Assembly (NCBI RefSeq): GCF_002915595.1
Contig: NZ_PQGG01000035.1
Span: forward strand, 62,001-126,000
DNA: 64,000 nt
Direction of reading: 5' to 3'
From: Zhongshania marina
Lineage (GTDB): Bacteria > Pseudomonadota > Gammaproteobacteria > Pseudomonadales > Spongiibacteraceae
The number at the start of each line of letters is the position of its first letter. Position 1 is the first letter of the stretch. The position numbers and the translations under genes are program-made. The notes beneath the pieces are model-generated. The model did not search any database and was not told the DNA's origin. It was given only the letters and a program-made list of their open reading frames with translations. Below are positions 42,688-54,481 of this stretch, one piece after another.

Positions 42688-45276
42688 ATGAAACGCTTTT
42701 TAGCTCTTAGTTTTTTCCTACTGTCGATGAGCATGCACGCTCTCGGCCAAAATTCACTGCCGATCTCAGATATCCGCGTAGAAGGTTTACAGCGTATATC
42801 GTCTGAAACGGTGTTCTCGGCACTGCCGATAAGTATTGGTGACCAAGTGAGTAGTCGCTCGGTGGCCAATGCGTCTAAGGCCCTGTTCGGTACAGGTAAC
42901 TTCGACGATATTCAAATTGGTATGGACGGCGACGTCCTTGTTATACGGGTGGTTGAGCGTCCCGCGATTAGCGCGATCAACTTGGAAGGTAATAAGGCCT
43001 TGGCGACTGAAGCGCTGCTTGATGGTCTTAAGAATGCTGGTTTGGCTGAAGGGCAGGTGTTTAAACGCTCGACCCTTGACGGCATGAAAATGGAGCTGAC
43101 ACGGCAATATGTGTCGCAGGGCCGTTATGACGCGAGCATCGAAACAGATGTCGTGGCTGAGCCTCGCAACCGCGTGTCAATCAGCATCAATATTGATGAA
43201 GGCAGTAATGCAACTATTGAGCACATCAATATTGTGGGTAATACCGTCTATGACGATGACACCCTGCTGGATCTATTTGAGTTAAAAACCGGTGGTTTCT
43301 TTTCATTCTTTAGCAGCAGTAATAAGTATTCGCGTGAGAAGTTAAAAGGCGATTTAGAAAAGCTAAATTCTTATTATCTTGATCGCGGTTACCTGCTTTT
43401 TAATTCCGACTCTGTTCAGGTTGCGATAAGCCCGAATCGCAAATCGGTATATATTACTGTGAACGTAATTGAAGGTGATAAGTACACGGTAAGTAACGCC
43501 GAGCTCTCAGGCGACTTAGTGCTGCCAGAAGACGATTTGAAGCGCTTTGTATTAGTGCAGAAGGGACAGGTGTTTTCTCAGGCGCTAGTAACGAGTACTG
43601 AGGAGTTTATTACCAAGCGTTTAGGTAATGAAGGCTATAACTTCGCCAAGGTTCGCGGAATTCCAGAGCGCAACGAAGAAGATAAAACCGTAGATCTAAA
43701 GTTCTTTATTGATCCAGGTAAGCGTACATATGTGCGACGCATAGACTTTGAAGGTAATGCGCGGACTTCAGACGAAGTGCTGCGTCGCGAAATGCGCCAA
43801 ATTGAAAGTGCGCCGGCATCTGCAGATAAAATTGAGTTGTCGCGAATTCGTTTAGAGCGCCTAGGTTATTTTAAAGAGGCCAAGGTCGACACCCTCGAAG
43901 TCCCTGGCACAGACGATCTTATAGACCTGCGCTACTCTGTTGAAGAGCAAAGCTCCGGTAGCTTGGGTGCTAGCGTTGGTTTCTCGCAGGATAGTGGTCT
44001 ATTGTTGAGCGCCAATATTCAGCAAAATAATTTCTTTGGTACGGGTAAGCAGGTTGGCTTTGGTGTGTCGCGCAGTGACTTTGCCACCAGTGCTAATTTC
44101 AGTTATCTCGATCCGTATTTTACGGAAGATGGCGTAAGCAGAGGTTTCTCGGTTTTTTACCGCACCACTGATTACGAAGAAATCAACGTCGCTAGTTATA
44201 CCTCGGATACTTACGGTACAAGCGTTAACTTCGGTTATCCAATATCGGAAACTGAGCGCTTGGGCTTTGATCTTGGCTTTAATAGAACATCTATCGAGGC
44301 GGGCGTTAGCGCGGTAAAAGAAATTAAAAGTAGCCCACGTATATTAGATGCAATCGATAATTATTTTATTAGCCGTCTTGATTCAGCAACGGGTACTTAT
44401 ACGGCGGCAGAAGTGCTTGAGGATATCAGCAATCTACCCGAAACAGCCTTGGTTGATAGTGGAGAAGAAGGCTTTTTGGATAAATATGGCGATGAGTTTG
44501 ATAACTTTACCGCCGGTATCTCGTGGCGCCAATCTACTTTGAATAGAGGCCTTTTAGCGACACGCGGTGCCTCGCAGTCGCTGTCTTTAGAGGTAGCGGT
44601 GCCAGGCTCCGATCTTGAATACTATAAATTAGGATATGAAGGACAGATTTACCTCCCGATTAGCAATAGCTTCACCTTGCGGTTTAGAACTGAACTTGGT
44701 TATGGCGATGGTTATGGCGAGCTAGAAAATCTGCCGTTCTATGAAAACTTCTATGCCGGTGGTTTTGGTTCGGTGCGGGGCTATAAGGCTAATACTCTAG
44801 GCCCACGTAGCTCGGATGCTGATATTTATCGTATTAGCCAGGCGGCGACTGCGATTGATGCCTCGGGTAATGCCTTGGCTCTGTCTGCACAGGGCGCCTA
44901 TGTTTTGGATCCGGTAACTGGGCAATTGGTGGTGGATAGTTCCAGTAGCTTTAGACGTGACCCTGACCCCTTCGGTGGCAACGTCTTAGTAGAAGGTAGT
45001 ATCGAATTATTATTCCCGCTTCCTTTTGTGAAAGATCAGCGCTCTGTACGCAGCGGTTTCTTCTTTGACGCGGGGAATGTATTCAGCACTGAATGTAGCA
45101 CAACGCAGTTGAATTGCTCTAAGCCAGATGCTTCGAATTTACGTATGTCTGTTGGTGTTGGGGCGACGTGGATTACCGGTTTTGGGCCGCTGACGTTTAG
45201 TCTTGGTAGGGCCTTGAATGCGGAACGGATAGATGAAACTGAGATATTCCAGTTCTCATTGGGACGTAGTTTCTAA
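42688..45276 (+). CDS. bamA: Outer membrane protein assembly factor BamA
   Basis: Core of the BAM complex that folds beta-barrel proteins into the outer membrane. The 862-residue protein has a signal peptide (1-21), five POTRA domains (about 25-425) and a 16-strand barrel ending in F-S-L-G-R-S-F with the terminal Phe. The loop-6 motif V-R-G-Y is present in G-G-F-G-S-V-R-G-Y. It is about 50 residues longer than E. coli BamA, due to acidic insertions in two barrel loops (around residues 545-605 and 715-760). ATG 42688 is chosen over the preceding TTG 42685. Confidence 0.95.
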   Translation: MKRFLALSFFLLSMSMHALGQNSLPISDIRVEGLQRISSETVFSALPISIGDQVSSRSVANASKALFGTGNFDDIQIGMDGDVLVIRVVERPAISAINLEGNKALATEALLDGLKNAGLAEGQVFKRSTLDGMKMELTRQYVSQGRYDASIETDVVAEPRNRVSISINIDEGSNATIEHINIVGNTVYDDDTLLDLFELKTGGFFSFFSSSNKYSREKLKGDLEKLNSYYLDRGYLLFNSDSVQVAISPNRKSVYITVNVIEGDKYTVSNAELSGDLVLPEDDLKRFVLVQKGQVFSQALVTSTEEFITKRLGNEGYNFAKVRGIPERNEEDKTVDLKFFIDPGKRTYVRRIDFEGNARTSDEVLRREMRQIESAPASADKIELSRIRLERLGYFKEAKVDTLEVPGTDDLIDLRYSVEEQSSGSLGASVGFSQDSGLLLSANIQQNNFFGTGKQVGFGVSRSDFATSANFSYLDPYFTEDGVSRGFSVFYRTTDYEEINVASYTSDTYGTSVNFGYPISETERLGFDLGFNRTSIEAGVSAVKEIKSSPRILDAIDNYFISRLDSATGTYTAAEVLEDISNLPETALVDSGEEGFLDKYGDEFDNFTAGISWRQSTLNRGLLATRGASQSLSLEVAVPGSDLEYYKLGYEGQIYLPISNSFTLRFRTELGYGDGYGELENLPFYENFYAGGFGSVRGYKANTLGPRSSDADIYRISQAATAIDASGNALALSAQGAYVLDPVTGQLVVDSSSSFRRDPDPFGGNVLVEGSIELLFPLPFVKDQRSVRSGFFFDAGNVFSTECSTTQLNCSKPDASNLRMSVGVGATWITGFGPLTFSLGRALNAERIDETEIFQFSLGRSF

Positions 45277-45327
45277 TTTAAATTTAGGTTTTTAATTTAG
45301 TTGCACAATAATCAGCAGGAGTTGTAT

Positions 45328-45837
45328 ATGAAGTTTTCTAAGTTAATCGCGGCAACAGTGATGGTGTTTTGGGCTTGCGGCGCTATGGCCGAAGGTCGTA
45401 TTGCTGTATTTGATGTAGAAGCCGCGGTGTTGAATACGGAAGTAGCGAAAAAGCGATTGACCGCTATGCGTAATCAATCTGAGTACAAAAAGAATGTTGC
45501 AGAGCTGGAAGCATTAAAGAAAAATTACGACAAGCAAGTTGAGCAGTTTCAGCGTGATTTCGATATTTTGAGCGCAGAACAGCGTCAAGCAACTAAAAAT
45601 AAAATTGATTCAGCCCGTGAAGATGGCGAGCATTTGGCACGTAAAATTGAAGCGGCTAATCAGCAAGAAGCCCAGTCAATTCTTCAAGAGCTTGGCCCTA
45701 AACTGCAAAAAATTCTGCCAGATTTAATTAAGGCAGAGAACATCGGTTTGTTATTGCCACGCAAGCAAGTTCTTCACGCTGATGCCACTTTTGACATTAC
45801 TGCAAAAGTGGCTGATAAGTTGAACCAAGCGAAGTAA
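45328..45837 (+). CDS. skp: Periplasmic chaperone Skp (OmpH family)
   Basis: Trimeric periplasmic chaperone carrying unfolded outer-membrane proteins to BAM. It has 169 residues with a signal peptide (1-20, cut after A-M-A), the R-I-A-V-F-D-V-E-A-A-V-L start of the trimer body, and long charged coiled-coil tentacle helices (about 45-125). AGGAG lies 7 bases before ATG 45328; a start at 45301 is rejected. The stop overlaps lpxD by one base. Confidence 0.92.
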   Translation: MKFSKLIAATVMVFWACGAMAEGRIAVFDVEAAVLNTEVAKKRLTAMRNQSEYKKNVAELEALKKNYDKQVEQFQRDFDILSAEQRQATKNKIDSAREDGEHLARKIEAANQQEAQSILQELGPKLQKILPDLIKAENIGLLLPRKQVLHADATFDITAKVADKLNQAK

Positions 45838-46880
45838 TGTCTGCACAAAAAACGTTCAGCCTTGCTGAAGTTGCGGCCGCTCTTGGACTTGAGTTCAAAG
45901 GGCGGCCTGACACGGTTTTAGCGGGGATGGCACCCCTAAGCTCAGCGGGGCCAGAACATTTAAGTTTTTTGTCCAATATAAAGTTCAAATCTACTCTTCA
46001 AAGCACCATGGCTGGAGCGGTGATTCTTCACCCCAATATGGCGGTGGACTATACCGGTAACTGCTTGCTTACGGATCAGCCGTACTTGCTGTACGCCCGT
46101 GCTAGTGCTTTGTTTGACCCCTTTGTTAAACCTCGTGCAGGTGTGCACCCAAGCGCGGTTGTCGTGGCTGAGAATATTCACAGCTCGGTATCAATCGGTG
46201 CAAATTGTGTCGTCGAGGAAGGCGTAGAAATCGGTGAGGGAACCGTCATTGCGCCGGGGGTGGTAATTGGTCGCGGTAGCTGTATCGGCAAATATTGCTA
46301 TATCCACGCTAATGTAACGATCTACCATGGAGTGAATATTGGTGATGAATGCATTGTTCATTCCGGCGTAGTCATCGGTGGTGATGGTTTTGGATTTGCG
46401 CCAGGGCCAAATGGTTGGGAGAAAATCCACCAGTTAGGTGGGGTGAAAATCGGGAATAAGGTTGAGGTTGGTGCAAACTCTAGCATTGATCGCGGTGCTT
46501 TAGATGATACTGTTATTGGCAATGGTGTTATTCTCGACGATCAAACCATGATTGCCCACAACGTCGTTATCGGTGACGGCACTGCAATGGCCGGTTGCTG
46601 CCAAGTGGCGGGAAGTACTGTTATTGGTAAAAATTGTACTCTGGCGGGTAACGTTGGAGTGGTTGGGCATATTACAATTGCCGACAATGTACACATTACC
46701 GCGCGATGCATGGTAACTAAGTCAATATTACAGCCGGGATCATACTCTGGTACGTTCGGAGTCGCGGAATCTACCGAATGGCGAAAAAACGCTGCGCGAT
46801 TTAGCAAGCTCGATGAGCTCTACCGGCGTGTGGCATTCTTAGAAAAGCAATTAAAGACTAAAGATGAGGGTGAAGGCTGA
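45837..46880 (+). CDS. lpxD: UDP-3-O-(3-hydroxyacyl)glucosamine N-acyltransferase
   Basis: Third step of lipid A synthesis, N-acylation of UDP-3-O-acylglucosamine using hydroxyacyl-ACP. The 347-residue protein has an N-terminal uridine-binding domain (1-100) and a left-handed beta-helix of hexapeptide repeats (about 105-290). The catalytic His lies in Q-T-M-I-A-H-N-V, and a C-terminal helix (E-W-R-K-N-A-A-R) binds ACP. Starts at ATG 45837 within the skp stop. Confidence 0.96.
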   Translation: MSAQKTFSLAEVAAALGLEFKGRPDTVLAGMAPLSSAGPEHLSFLSNIKFKSTLQSTMAGAVILHPNMAVDYTGNCLLTDQPYLLYARASALFDPFVKPRAGVHPSAVVVAENIHSSVSIGANCVVEEGVEIGEGTVIAPGVVIGRGSCIGKYCYIHANVTIYHGVNIGDECIVHSGVVIGGDGFGFAPGPNGWEKIHQLGGVKIGNKVEVGANSSIDRGALDDTVIGNGVILDDQTMIAHNVVIGDGTAMAGCCQVAGSTVIGKNCTLAGNVGVVGHITIADNVHITARCMVTKSILQPGSYSGTFGVAESTEWRKNAARFSKLDELYRRVAFLEKQLKTKDEGEG

Positions 46881-46883
46881 GAC

Positions 46884-47324
46884 ATGCTGATGGACATAAA
46901 TGAAATAAAGGAATACCTGCCGCAACGCTATCCATTTTTATTAGTTGATCGCGTACTGGAATTAACGCTTGGCGAATCAATTGTCGCGATAAAAAATGTC
47001 ACCGGAAACGAAAATCATTTTAACGGTCATTTCCCAGGCTTACCCATCATGCCTGGCGTATTGATTATCGAGGCAATGGCGCAAGCTGCGGGTATTTTAG
47101 GCTTTAAGACCCTAGATAAAAAGCCTTCGGAAGGTTCTATCTATATGTTTGCGGGTGTCGATAATGCCCGTTTTAAACGCCAAGTAGTGCCGGGTGACCA
47201 ATTAATATTAAAGGCGCAATACGTCTCTGATAAAAAGGGTTTGTGGAAATTTGATTGCCAAGCTTATGTTGAAGATAAACTGGCTTGCTCGGCAACAATT
47301 TTGTGTATTGATCGGCAGCGTTGA
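46884..47324 (+). CDS. fabZ: 3-hydroxyacyl-ACP dehydratase FabZ
   Basis: Hot-dog-fold dehydratase of fatty acid elongation. The 146-residue product has [13 protein letters not shown], catalytic His in N-G-H-F-P-G-x-P-I-M-P-G-V and the Glu in I-E-A-M-A-Q. GAAGG precedes ATG 46884. The lpxD-fabZ-lpxA order couples fatty-acid and lipid A flux, since both draw on hydroxyacyl-ACP. Overlaps lpxA by 4 bases. Confidence 0.97.
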   Translation: MLMDINEIKEYLPQRYPFLLVDRVLELTLGESIVAIKNVTGNENHFNGHFPGLPIMPGVLIIEAMAQAAGILGFKTLDKKPSEGSIYMFAGVDNARFKRQVVPGDQLILKAQYVSDKKGLWKFDCQAYVEDKLACSATILCIDRQR

Positions 47325-48124
47325 TAGTGACAGATAATATCCATCCTACGGCAATGGTTGATCCCCGCGCGATAATCGATCCGAGCGCGGTGATTGGTGC
47401 TGGTGTAAAGATCGGTCCTTGGACTATGGTCGGTGCCGACGTCGAAATTGGCGAAGGCTGCGATATTCGCTCCCACGTTGTGCTGATGGGTCCAACAAAG
47501 CTCGGTAAGAATAATCGTATTTATCAATTCTCAACCGTTGGCGATGATACTCCTGATCTAAAATACAAGGGTGAGCCCACTGAGCTAATCATTGGCGATG
47601 ATAATGTGATTCGCGAAGGGGTGACGATTCATCGTGGCACCATTCAAGATCGCGGCAAGACAATTATTGGCGACAAAAATTTGCTGATGGCGTATGTGCA
47701 TGTCGGTCACGATTCTGTTATCGGCAGCAATTGCATACTCGTTAATAATGCGGCGCTTGCGGGTCATGTTGTGGTTGGCGACTGGGCCATACTGAGTGGA
47801 TTTACCTTGGTGCATCAGTTTTGTCATATTGGTGCCCATAGTTTCGCTGGCTTTGGTTGCGGTATAAGCAAAGATGTTCCGGCTTACGTTACGGTAAGTG
47901 GCACCCCAGCAGAAGCTAAGACAATCAATAGCGAAGGTTTAAAAAGACGCGGTTTTAGCCCAGAGAGCATTGCCGCTATTCGCCGTGGCTATAAAATTAT
48001 CTACCGTCAGAATAATACCGTCGAAGAAGCCCTGCAGGCATTGGCACCTATTGCTGCGGAGTTTCCCGAGGTGCAATTACTGGCGGACTCATTGAAACAA
48101 TCTCAGCGCGGTATAGTGCGTTAA
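47321..48124 (+). CDS. lpxA: UDP-N-acetylglucosamine acyltransferase
   Basis: First lipid A step, transferring 3-hydroxyacyl from ACP to UDP-GlcNAc. The 267-residue beta-helix protein has [26 protein letters not shown], and the catalytic His in M-A-Y-V-H-V-G-H-D. The chain-length-ruler segment and C-terminal helices are intact. Start is TTG 47321 or GTG 47327; both overlap or abut the fabZ TGA and neither has a clear ribosome-binding site, so the exact start is open. Confidence 0.95.
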   Translation: MIVTDNIHPTAMVDPRAIIDPSAVIGAGVKIGPWTMVGADVEIGEGCDIRSHVVLMGPTKLGKNNRIYQFSTVGDDTPDLKYKGEPTELIIGDDNVIREGVTIHRGTIQDRGKTIIGDKNLLMAYVHVGHDSVIGSNCILVNNAALAGHVVVGDWAILSGFTLVHQFCHIGAHSFAGFGCGISKDVPAYVTVSGTPAEAKTINSEGLKRRGFSPESIAAIRRGYKIIYRQNNTVEEALQALAPIAAEFPEVQLLADSLKQSQRGIVR

Positions 48125-48158
48125 TTTACACCACTCGGCCGCGACAAATGGCTATTTT

Positions 48159-49310
48159 ATGACTGCAATGCGAATCGGTATTATCGCTGGAGAGGCCTCC
48201 GGCGATATTTTGGGCGCTGATTTAATTCGCGCCATTAAGCAACGCTATCCTGATGCGGAGTTCGAAGGAGTCGGCGGGCCACTGATGATTGAGCAGGGCT
48301 GTCGTAGCCTGTGCGAAATGGATCGTCTGTCGGTGATGGGGATTGTAGAACCCCTAAAGCGTCTGCCTGAGTTGCTTCGTTTGCGGCGTTTATTAAAGTC
48401 ACATTTTCTAAGCTGGCAACCGGCGATTGTTATTGGAATTGATTCCCCTGACTTTAATTTAAATATCGAGCTATTTCTGCGTCAGCGCGGAATTAAAACG
48501 CTTCATTATGTCAGTCCATCAGTGTGGGCTTGGCGGCAAGGTCGAGTGAAAAAAATCGCCAAAGCGGTAGATCACATGCTGACCTTGTTCCCCTTCGAAG
48601 AGCATTTTTATCAAGAACATGGTGTGCCGGTGACCTGTGTTGGTCATCCCTTGGCAGATCAGATTTCTATGGAAGATCAGCGTGCCGTGGCACGTACAGA
48701 GCTGGATGTTGAGGACGGCCATCCTGTGCTGGCTATTTTACCTGGCAGTCGCGGCGGCGAAGTTGCTCAACTAATCGCTCCTTTCCTTCATACCGCCCAG
48801 TGGTTGCGACGTGCTCAGCCAAATATCGAATTTTTAATCCCAGCGGCAAACTTGGAACGTAAGCAGCAAATCTTGCAGGCTATCGCCGCGCTATCTCGTG
48901 ATTTGCCGGTGCGGGTTGTACTTGGTCAATCGCGAACGGTGATGGCGGCATCCGATGTTGTTTTAATGGCGTCGGGCACCACCAGCCTTGAGGCCTTGTT
49001 ATTACAGAGGCCGATGGTAGTTGCTTATCGTTTTGGTAAATGGTCGTATAAATTATTATCTCGCTTGGTGAAAACGCCGTTTTTCTCTTTGCCTAATTTA
49101 TTAGCCCAGCGAGCTTTGGTGCCTGAATTACTGCAAGACGAGGTTTGTGCAGAGGTCATTGGTCCGTTGCTGCTAGAGCAGTTAAATAATGCGAATCATC
49201 GTGAGGCCTTAATTTCGGAATTCCAGACTATTCATCGACAATTGGCGAAAGAGGCGAGTGAGCGCGCCGCAGACGTCGTGTTGCAGTGTGCGGGAGTAGC
49301 GCATGCCTGA
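48159..49310 (+). CDS. lpxB: Lipid-A-disaccharide synthase
   Basis: GT19 glycosyltransferase joining UDP-diacylglucosamine and lipid X at the inner membrane. The 383-residue protein has [11 protein letters not shown] near the start, [23 protein letters not shown] and S-G-T-T-S-L-E motifs. Its last 8 bases overlap rnhB. Complete. Confidence 0.96.
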   Translation: MTAMRIGIIAGEASGDILGADLIRAIKQRYPDAEFEGVGGPLMIEQGCRSLCEMDRLSVMGIVEPLKRLPELLRLRRLLKSHFLSWQPAIVIGIDSPDFNLNIELFLRQRGIKTLHYVSPSVWAWRQGRVKKIAKAVDHMLTLFPFEEHFYQEHGVPVTCVGHPLADQISMEDQRAVARTELDVEDGHPVLAILPGSRGGEVAQLIAPFLHTAQWLRRAQPNIEFLIPAANLERKQQILQAIAALSRDLPVRVVLGQSRTVMAASDVVLMASGTTSLEALLLQRPMVVAYRFGKWSYKLLSRLVKTPFFSLPNLLAQRALVPELLQDEVCAEVIGPLLLEQLNNANHREALISEFQTIHRQLAKEASERAADVVLQCAGVAHA

Positions 49311-49914
49311 GATCGATGACTTATTTGCTGAGTTTGATGTCCCGCTATTAACGGCCGGAGTTGATGAAGTTGGTCGCGGCCCTTTGTGCGGAGATGTTGT
49401 AACGGCAGCGGTGATTCTTGATCCTAATAATCCAATTGCCGGTTTGAATGATTCTAAAAAACTAACGGAAAAACGTCGCGAAGCGCTGTATCTTGAAATA
49501 AAAGAAAAGGCCTTGAGTTTTTGTATAGCAAGGGCGTCGGTCGCAGAAATCGACGAATTAAATATTTTGCAAGCCAGCCTGCTGGCAATGCATCGCGCCG
49601 TTGCGGGATTGAGTGTGCAGCCTGAGTTCGTACTGGTTGATGGTAATCGCGTGCCCAATTGGCCCTACCGCGCGCAAGCGGTGGTGAAGGGCGATAGTCG
49701 GGTGCCTGCCATTGCCGCCGCGTCCATATTGGCCAAGGTAACTCGAGATAGAGAAATGGCTGAGTTCGATACTGTTTATCCTGGCTACGGTATGGCGGGG
49801 CACAAAGGGTATCCAACCAAAGTGCATTTAGAGGCTTTAAAGCAGCTGGGAATTACACCGATTCACCGACGTAGCTACGCACCGGTACGTGCGATAGTGG
49901 AGGCGGAATCATGA
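49303..49914 (+). CDS. rnhB: Ribonuclease HII
   Basis: Cleaves RNA in RNA-DNA hybrids and at misincorporated ribonucleotides. The 203-residue type 2 RNase H has the D-E-V-G-R-G motif (21-26), [13 protein letters not shown] and [10 protein letters not shown] containing the remaining acidic ligands. ATG 49303 overlaps lpxB, and the stop overlaps the dnaE start by 4 bases. Confidence 0.95.
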   Translation: MPEIDDLFAEFDVPLLTAGVDEVGRGPLCGDVVTAAVILDPNNPIAGLNDSKKLTEKRREALYLEIKEKALSFCIARASVAEIDELNILQASLLAMHRAVAGLSVQPEFVLVDGNRVPNWPYRAQAVVKGDSRVPAIAAASILAKVTRDREMAEFDTVYPGYGMAGHKGYPTKVHLEALKQLGITPIHRRSYAPVRAIVEAES

Positions 49915-52900
49915 TCTCAGATCAATTTGTTCATCTGCGGGTGCACTCCGAATACTCTCTAGTAGATGGTTTAGTTCGAGTTAAAGCGCTGGCAAAGCGA
50001 GTTGCCGAGTTAAATATGCCGGCGGTGGCGCTTACCGATCTAAATAATTTTTATGCACTGATAAAGTTTCAAAAAGCGGCAACCGGCGCGGGAATTAAAC
50101 CAATATTTGGCAGCGATTTATTGGTTCGCGATGACGATGACCCGGATCAAACCAGCGTACTTTGTCTGTTGGCGCAGAATCAAACGGGCTACCGTAATCT
50201 TACCGAATTGATGTCTCGGGCGTATTTGGAAGGTCAGTATCTCGGTCGCGCCTATGTAAAGCGCAGCTGGATCGAACAAGCGAATGAAGGGCTTATTGCC
50301 TTGTCTGGCGGCCGTGAAGGCGATGTAGGTCAATTATTGTTGAGTGGTAAGCACGATCTTGCTTCTGTGAGTTTGGCTCGCTGGCTCGGTGTTTTTCCTG
50401 ATCGTTTTTATATTGAATTACAGCGCACTGGTCGTCAGAACGAAGATGAATATTTGCACGCTGCGGTTGCTTTGGCAGAGCAGGCTGATTGCCCGGTTGT
50501 GGCGACTAACGATGTTCGGTTTTTAGATTCCGATGAGTTTGACGCGCACGAAGCGCGGGTATGTATTCGCGATGGTCGGGTTTTAGACGATCCACGGCGG
50601 CCACGAAATTATAGCGAGCAGCAGTGCCTGCGCAGTGCCGAAGAAATGCAGGCACTCTTTGCTGATATTCCAGAGGCTTTACAGAACAGTGTAGAAATCG
50701 CAAAGCGCTGCAACCTCACTATCCAGCTTGGTACTTACTACCTTCCAGAATACCCCATCCCTGATGGGCTGACTCAGGAGCAGTTTTTTCGCGACCTTTG
50801 TCACAAGGGCTTGGATGAACGGTTAGAATTTTTATTTGATAGCAGTTCTGCTGATTTTGCCGCGTATCAAACAGAATATCGTGAGCGTTTGGATTTTGAA
50901 TTAAACGTCATCCTCCAAATGGGATTCCCCGGCTATTTCTTAATCGTAATGGATTTCATTCAGTGGGCTAAGGATCATGGCATTCCCGTTGGCCCTGGTC
51001 GGGGTTCGGGCGCCGGCTCCCTTGTTGCTTACGCTTTAAAAATTACTGACCTTGACCCCATTCAGTACGACTTACTTTTCGAGCGGTTTTTGAATCCCGA
51101 GCGGGTATCGATGCCCGATTTTGACGTCGACTTTTGTATGGATGGGCGCGATCGGGTTATTAACTACGTTGCCGATAATTACGGCCGCGATGCGGTTAGT
51201 CAAATTATTACCTTCGGCACTATGGCTGCAAAAGCGGTGGTGCGGGATGTCGCCCGAGTGCAGGGCAAGGCCTATGGTCTTGCCGACAAATTGTCAAAAA
51301 TGATTCCCTTTGAAGTGGGGATGACCCTCGCTAAGGCCTATGAACAGGAAGAGGTTCTCAGGGAGTTTCTCGCCAATGACGAGGCCGCCCAAGAAATTTG
51401 GGATATGGCCGTGCAACTTGAAGGGGTTGTGCGCGGCGTGGGTAAACATGCCGGTGGTGTGGTTATTGCCCCCTCAAAGCTGACTGATTTTTCACCCTTG
51501 TATTGTGACGATACTGGCGGTGGGTTGGTTACTCAGTTTGATAAAAGTGATGTTGAGGAGGCGGGTTTAGTTAAGTTCGACTTCTTGGGGCTGCGAACGC
51601 TCACCATCATTGATTGGGCGCTGAAAATAATCAATGCACAACGCGCTAAAGTGAACGAAGAGCCATTGGATATTATGGCAATTCCACTTCAAGATCGCGC
51701 TACGTTTGATTTGTTAAAACGAGCGGAAACCACGGCGGTGTTTCAGCTTGAATCCCGTGGCATGAAAGACTTGATAAAGCGTCTATTGCCAGACTGCTTT
51801 GAGGATATCATCGCATTGGTGGCCTTGTTCCGACCCGGCCCGCTGCAGTCGGGTATGGTTGATGACTTTATAAACCGTAAGCACGGCCGGGCTGAGTTGG
51901 CGTATCCGCATCCTCAATATCAGCACGATTGTTTGAAACCAGTCTTAGGGCCGACCTACGGTATTATTTTGTACCAAGAACAGGTTATGCAGATCGCCCA
52001 AGAAATGGGGGGCTACACCCTTGGGGGCGCAGATCTATTGCGACGTGCTATGGGTAAGAAAAAGCCTGAAGAGATGGAAAAGCAGCGGGTGCTATTTCAG
52101 GCAGGTGCGGTTGAAAAGGGCTTTGCCGAAGATCTTGCATCGAACATCTTTGATTTGATGGAAAAATTCGCGGGCTACGGTTTTAACAAATCTCACTCCG
52201 CGGCTTACGCGCTGGTCTCTTATCAAACCGCTTGGTTGAAAACCCATTACCCTGCGCCGTTTATGGCGGCGGTAATGAGTTCGGAATTAGATAATACCGA
52301 CAAGATCGTTATTTTCATCGAAGAATGTCGGGACATGAAGCTGGACTATAAATTGCCTTCGGTCAATGAAGGCGAGTATATGTTCACCGTCAATGATCGC
52401 GGCCAAATCGTGTACGGCTTAGGTGCCATAAAGGGCTTGGGCGAAGGCCCAGTTGAAAACATCATTGCGGCGCGCAATGCTGGTGGCCCATTTAAAAACT
52501 TATTTGAGTTTTGTGAGCGCACCGACCCGCGCAAAGTTAATAAGCGCGCAATTGAAGCACTTATTCGCTCTGGCGCTTTTGATGATTTAGGTGAAGATCG
52601 CGCTATCTTAATGGCGGCAATGCCCGAGGCAGTGCAGGCCGCAGAGCAATCCGCTAAAAACACTGAAAGCGGTATGACAGATTTGTTTGGCGAGACCTTG
52701 GCGGTTGATACCCGCGACGTGTACGCGCCCTTCCAAAATGTACGCAGATGGACCAGCAAGGAGCGTTTGCAGGGCGAGAAAGAAACTCTGGGCTTGTACG
52801 TTACGGGACACCCAATCGATGATTACGAGTCTGAGCTGCGGCGCTTTGTACCTAAAAAGATTGTTGATCTCAATCCAGAAAAACATCCGCAAACCATTGC

Positions 52901-53393
52901 TGGCTTGGTAATGAGTATGCGGACGATGAAAAATAAGCGCGGCGATACAATGGCATTTGTGTTGTTAGATGATCGCAGCGCCCGTATAGAAGTCGCTTTG
53001 TTTAGCGACGCTTACGACGAATGTCGTGAGAAGCTGGTGAAAGACACGGTGATTGTCGTTGAGGGGGTGTGTAGCAACGACGAGTACAGCGGTGGTAAAA
53101 AAATGCGGGTTAAATCGGTGCGTAGCATTGCCGAGGCCCGAGACCAGAATGCAAAAGAATTACAGATAAGCGTGACGGCTAAGACCCTCGAAAATGATGG
53201 CTTGGATCGTCTTAAAGGTGCGCTGCATATAGCAAAGGGTGGGCGTTGTCCGGTGGTGATTGACTACCAGAGACCCGAAGGTAAAGGTAGAATCCGTTTG
53301 GGTGAAAATTGGCGAATCCTGCCAAACGATGAGGTATTACTGCGATTGCGTGACGAGTGTGGCGTAAATAACGTGGTGATCAATTACGATTAA
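49911..53393 (+). CDS. dnaE: DNA polymerase III subunit alpha
   Basis: Replicative polymerase catalytic subunit, 1160 residues, full length. Domains are an N-terminal PHP domain (1-about 270), palm with P-D-F-D-V-D-F (around 401-407, catalytic acidic residues), thumb and fingers ([17 protein letters not shown]), a helix-hairpin-helix region and an OB fold (about 990-1070). ATG 49911 overlaps the rnhB stop. Typical gammaproteobacterial DnaE1. Confidence 0.97.
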   Translation: MISDQFVHLRVHSEYSLVDGLVRVKALAKRVAELNMPAVALTDLNNFYALIKFQKAATGAGIKPIFGSDLLVRDDDDPDQTSVLCLLAQNQTGYRNLTELMSRAYLEGQYLGRAYVKRSWIEQANEGLIALSGGREGDVGQLLLSGKHDLASVSLARWLGVFPDRFYIELQRTGRQNEDEYLHAAVALAEQADCPVVATNDVRFLDSDEFDAHEARVCIRDGRVLDDPRRPRNYSEQQCLRSAEEMQALFADIPEALQNSVEIAKRCNLTIQLGTYYLPEYPIPDGLTQEQFFRDLCHKGLDERLEFLFDSSSADFAAYQTEYRERLDFELNVILQMGFPGYFLIVMDFIQWAKDHGIPVGPGRGSGAGSLVAYALKITDLDPIQYDLLFERFLNPERVSMPDFDVDFCMDGRDRVINYVADNYGRDAVSQIITFGTMAAKAVVRDVARVQGKAYGLADKLSKMIPFEVGMTLAKAYEQEEVLREFLANDEAAQEIWDMAVQLEGVVRGVGKHAGGVVIAPSKLTDFSPLYCDDTGGGLVTQFDKSDVEEAGLVKFDFLGLRTLTIIDWALKIINAQRAKVNEEPLDIMAIPLQDRATFDLLKRAETTAVFQLESRGMKDLIKRLLPDCFEDIIALVALFRPGPLQSGMVDDFINRKHGRAELAYPHPQYQHDCLKPVLGPTYGIILYQEQVMQIAQEMGGYTLGGADLLRRAMGKKKPEEMEKQRVLFQAGAVEKGFAEDLASNIFDLMEKFAGYGFNKSHSAAYALVSYQTAWLKTHYPAPFMAAVMSSELDNTDKIVIFIEECRDMKLDYKLPSVNEGEYMFTVNDRGQIVYGLGAIKGLGEGPVENIIAARNAGGPFKNLFEFCERTDPRKVNKRAIEALIRSGAFDDLGEDRAILMAAMPEAVQAAEQSAKNTESGMTDLFGETLAVDTRDVYAPFQNVRRWTSKERLQGEKETLGLYVTGHPIDDYESELRRFVPKKIVDLNPEKHPQTIAGLVMSMRTMKNKRGDTMAFVLLDDRSARIEVALFSDAYDECREKLVKDTVIVVEGVCSNDEYSGGKKMRVKSVRSIAEARDQNAKELQISVTAKTLENDGLDRLKGALHIAKGGRCPVVIDYQRPEGKGRIRLGENWRILPNDEVLLRLRDECGVNNVVINYD

Positions 53394-53478
53394 CGTATAA
53401 TCAACATCATGAATGGGCCCATTTATTTGCGTAAAAAGTGGGTGTTTCCGGAATTTGACGAGCGAATAATACAGAGCA

Positions 53479-54429
53479 ATGAATCCGAATTATCTTGATT
53501 TTGAACAACCTATTGCTGAGCTGGAAGCCAAAATCGAAGAGCTGCAGCTAGTCGGGAGCGACAACGACCTCAATATCAATGAGGAAATTACCAAGCTGCG
53601 CGAGAAAAGCAGCAAGCTGACAGAGAAGATATTTTCTAATTTAACGCCGTGGAATGTCGTTAAAATCGCTCGGCATCCAATGCGGCCGTATACCCTAGAT
53701 TATATTCGCCGTATTTTTACTGATTTTGATGAATTACATGGCGATCGTCATTTTGGCGATGATGCCGCAATTGTGGCGGGCATTGGCAAGTTGAACGGCA
53801 AGCCGGTTATGGTTATTGGTCAAGAGAAAGGCCGTGGTGTTACCGAAAAGGTAAAACGTAATTTTGGTATGCCAAAGCCTGAAGGTTACCGCAAGGCGTT
53901 GCGCCTGATGGAAATGGCAGAGCGCTATAATTTACCAATTGTTACCTTAATTGACACACCTGGTGCGTATCCGGGTATTGATAGTGAAGAGCGTGGTATT
54001 AGTGAGGCGATTGCGCAAAACCTTGCGGTGATGTCACGCCTAAAAACGCCGATAGTCTGTGTCGTTATTGGTGAGGGAAGTTCGGGCGGCGCGCTTGGCA
54101 TCGGTGTGGGTGATCACATTGCAATGCTGCAATACTCGACCTATTTTGTTATCTCGCCAGAAGGCTGTGCAAACATTATTTGGAAAAGTTCTGAGTTTGC
54201 ACCGGATGCTGCGGAAGCAATGGGTTTGACCTCCACCGTGTTAGAGGAGTTGGGCATTGTTGATGCGACTATCCCCGAGCCTCAAGGCGGAGCGCACCGC
54301 GATATCGATTTGAGTGCGGCACGGGTTCGTGATCATATCGCCGCGCAAATTACACGTTTGCAGGGCTTGTCTGAGAAGGAACTGCTAGACACGCGCTATG
54401 AGCGTTTAATGTCTTACGGCGTTAGCTAG
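53479..54429 (+). CDS. accA: Acetyl-CoA carboxylase carboxyltransferase subunit alpha
   Basis: With AccD forms the carboxyltransferase producing malonyl-CoA. The 316-residue protein starts [12 protein letters not shown] and has the helical N-terminal region, then the crotonase-like core with H-G-D-R-x-F-G-D-D, G-Q-E-K-G-R and [13 protein letters not shown]. Lies after dnaE with an 85-base gap that contains a 12-base palindrome but no clear terminator. Confidence 0.97.
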   Translation: MNPNYLDFEQPIAELEAKIEELQLVGSDNDLNINEEITKLREKSSKLTEKIFSNLTPWNVVKIARHPMRPYTLDYIRRIFTDFDELHGDRHFGDDAAIVAGIGKLNGKPVMVIGQEKGRGVTEKVKRNFGMPKPEGYRKALRLMEMAERYNLPIVTLIDTPGAYPGIDSEERGISEAIAQNLAVMSRLKTPIVCVVIGEGSSGGALGIGVGDHIAMLQYSTYFVISPEGCANIIWKSSEFAPDAAEAMGLTSTVLEELGIVDATIPEPQGGAHRDIDLSAARVRDHIAAQITRLQGLSEKELLDTRYERLMSYGVS

Positions 54430-54481
54430 GCTGCTCGTTTAAGTCCCGCTAATTCGCTATATATGGGGTGCGGAGCTTTTT

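Noticed and set aside
53412-53423. 12-base palindrome AATGGGCCCATT between dnaE and accA as a terminator
   Set aside because: No loop and no T run; too short to be meaningful on its own.
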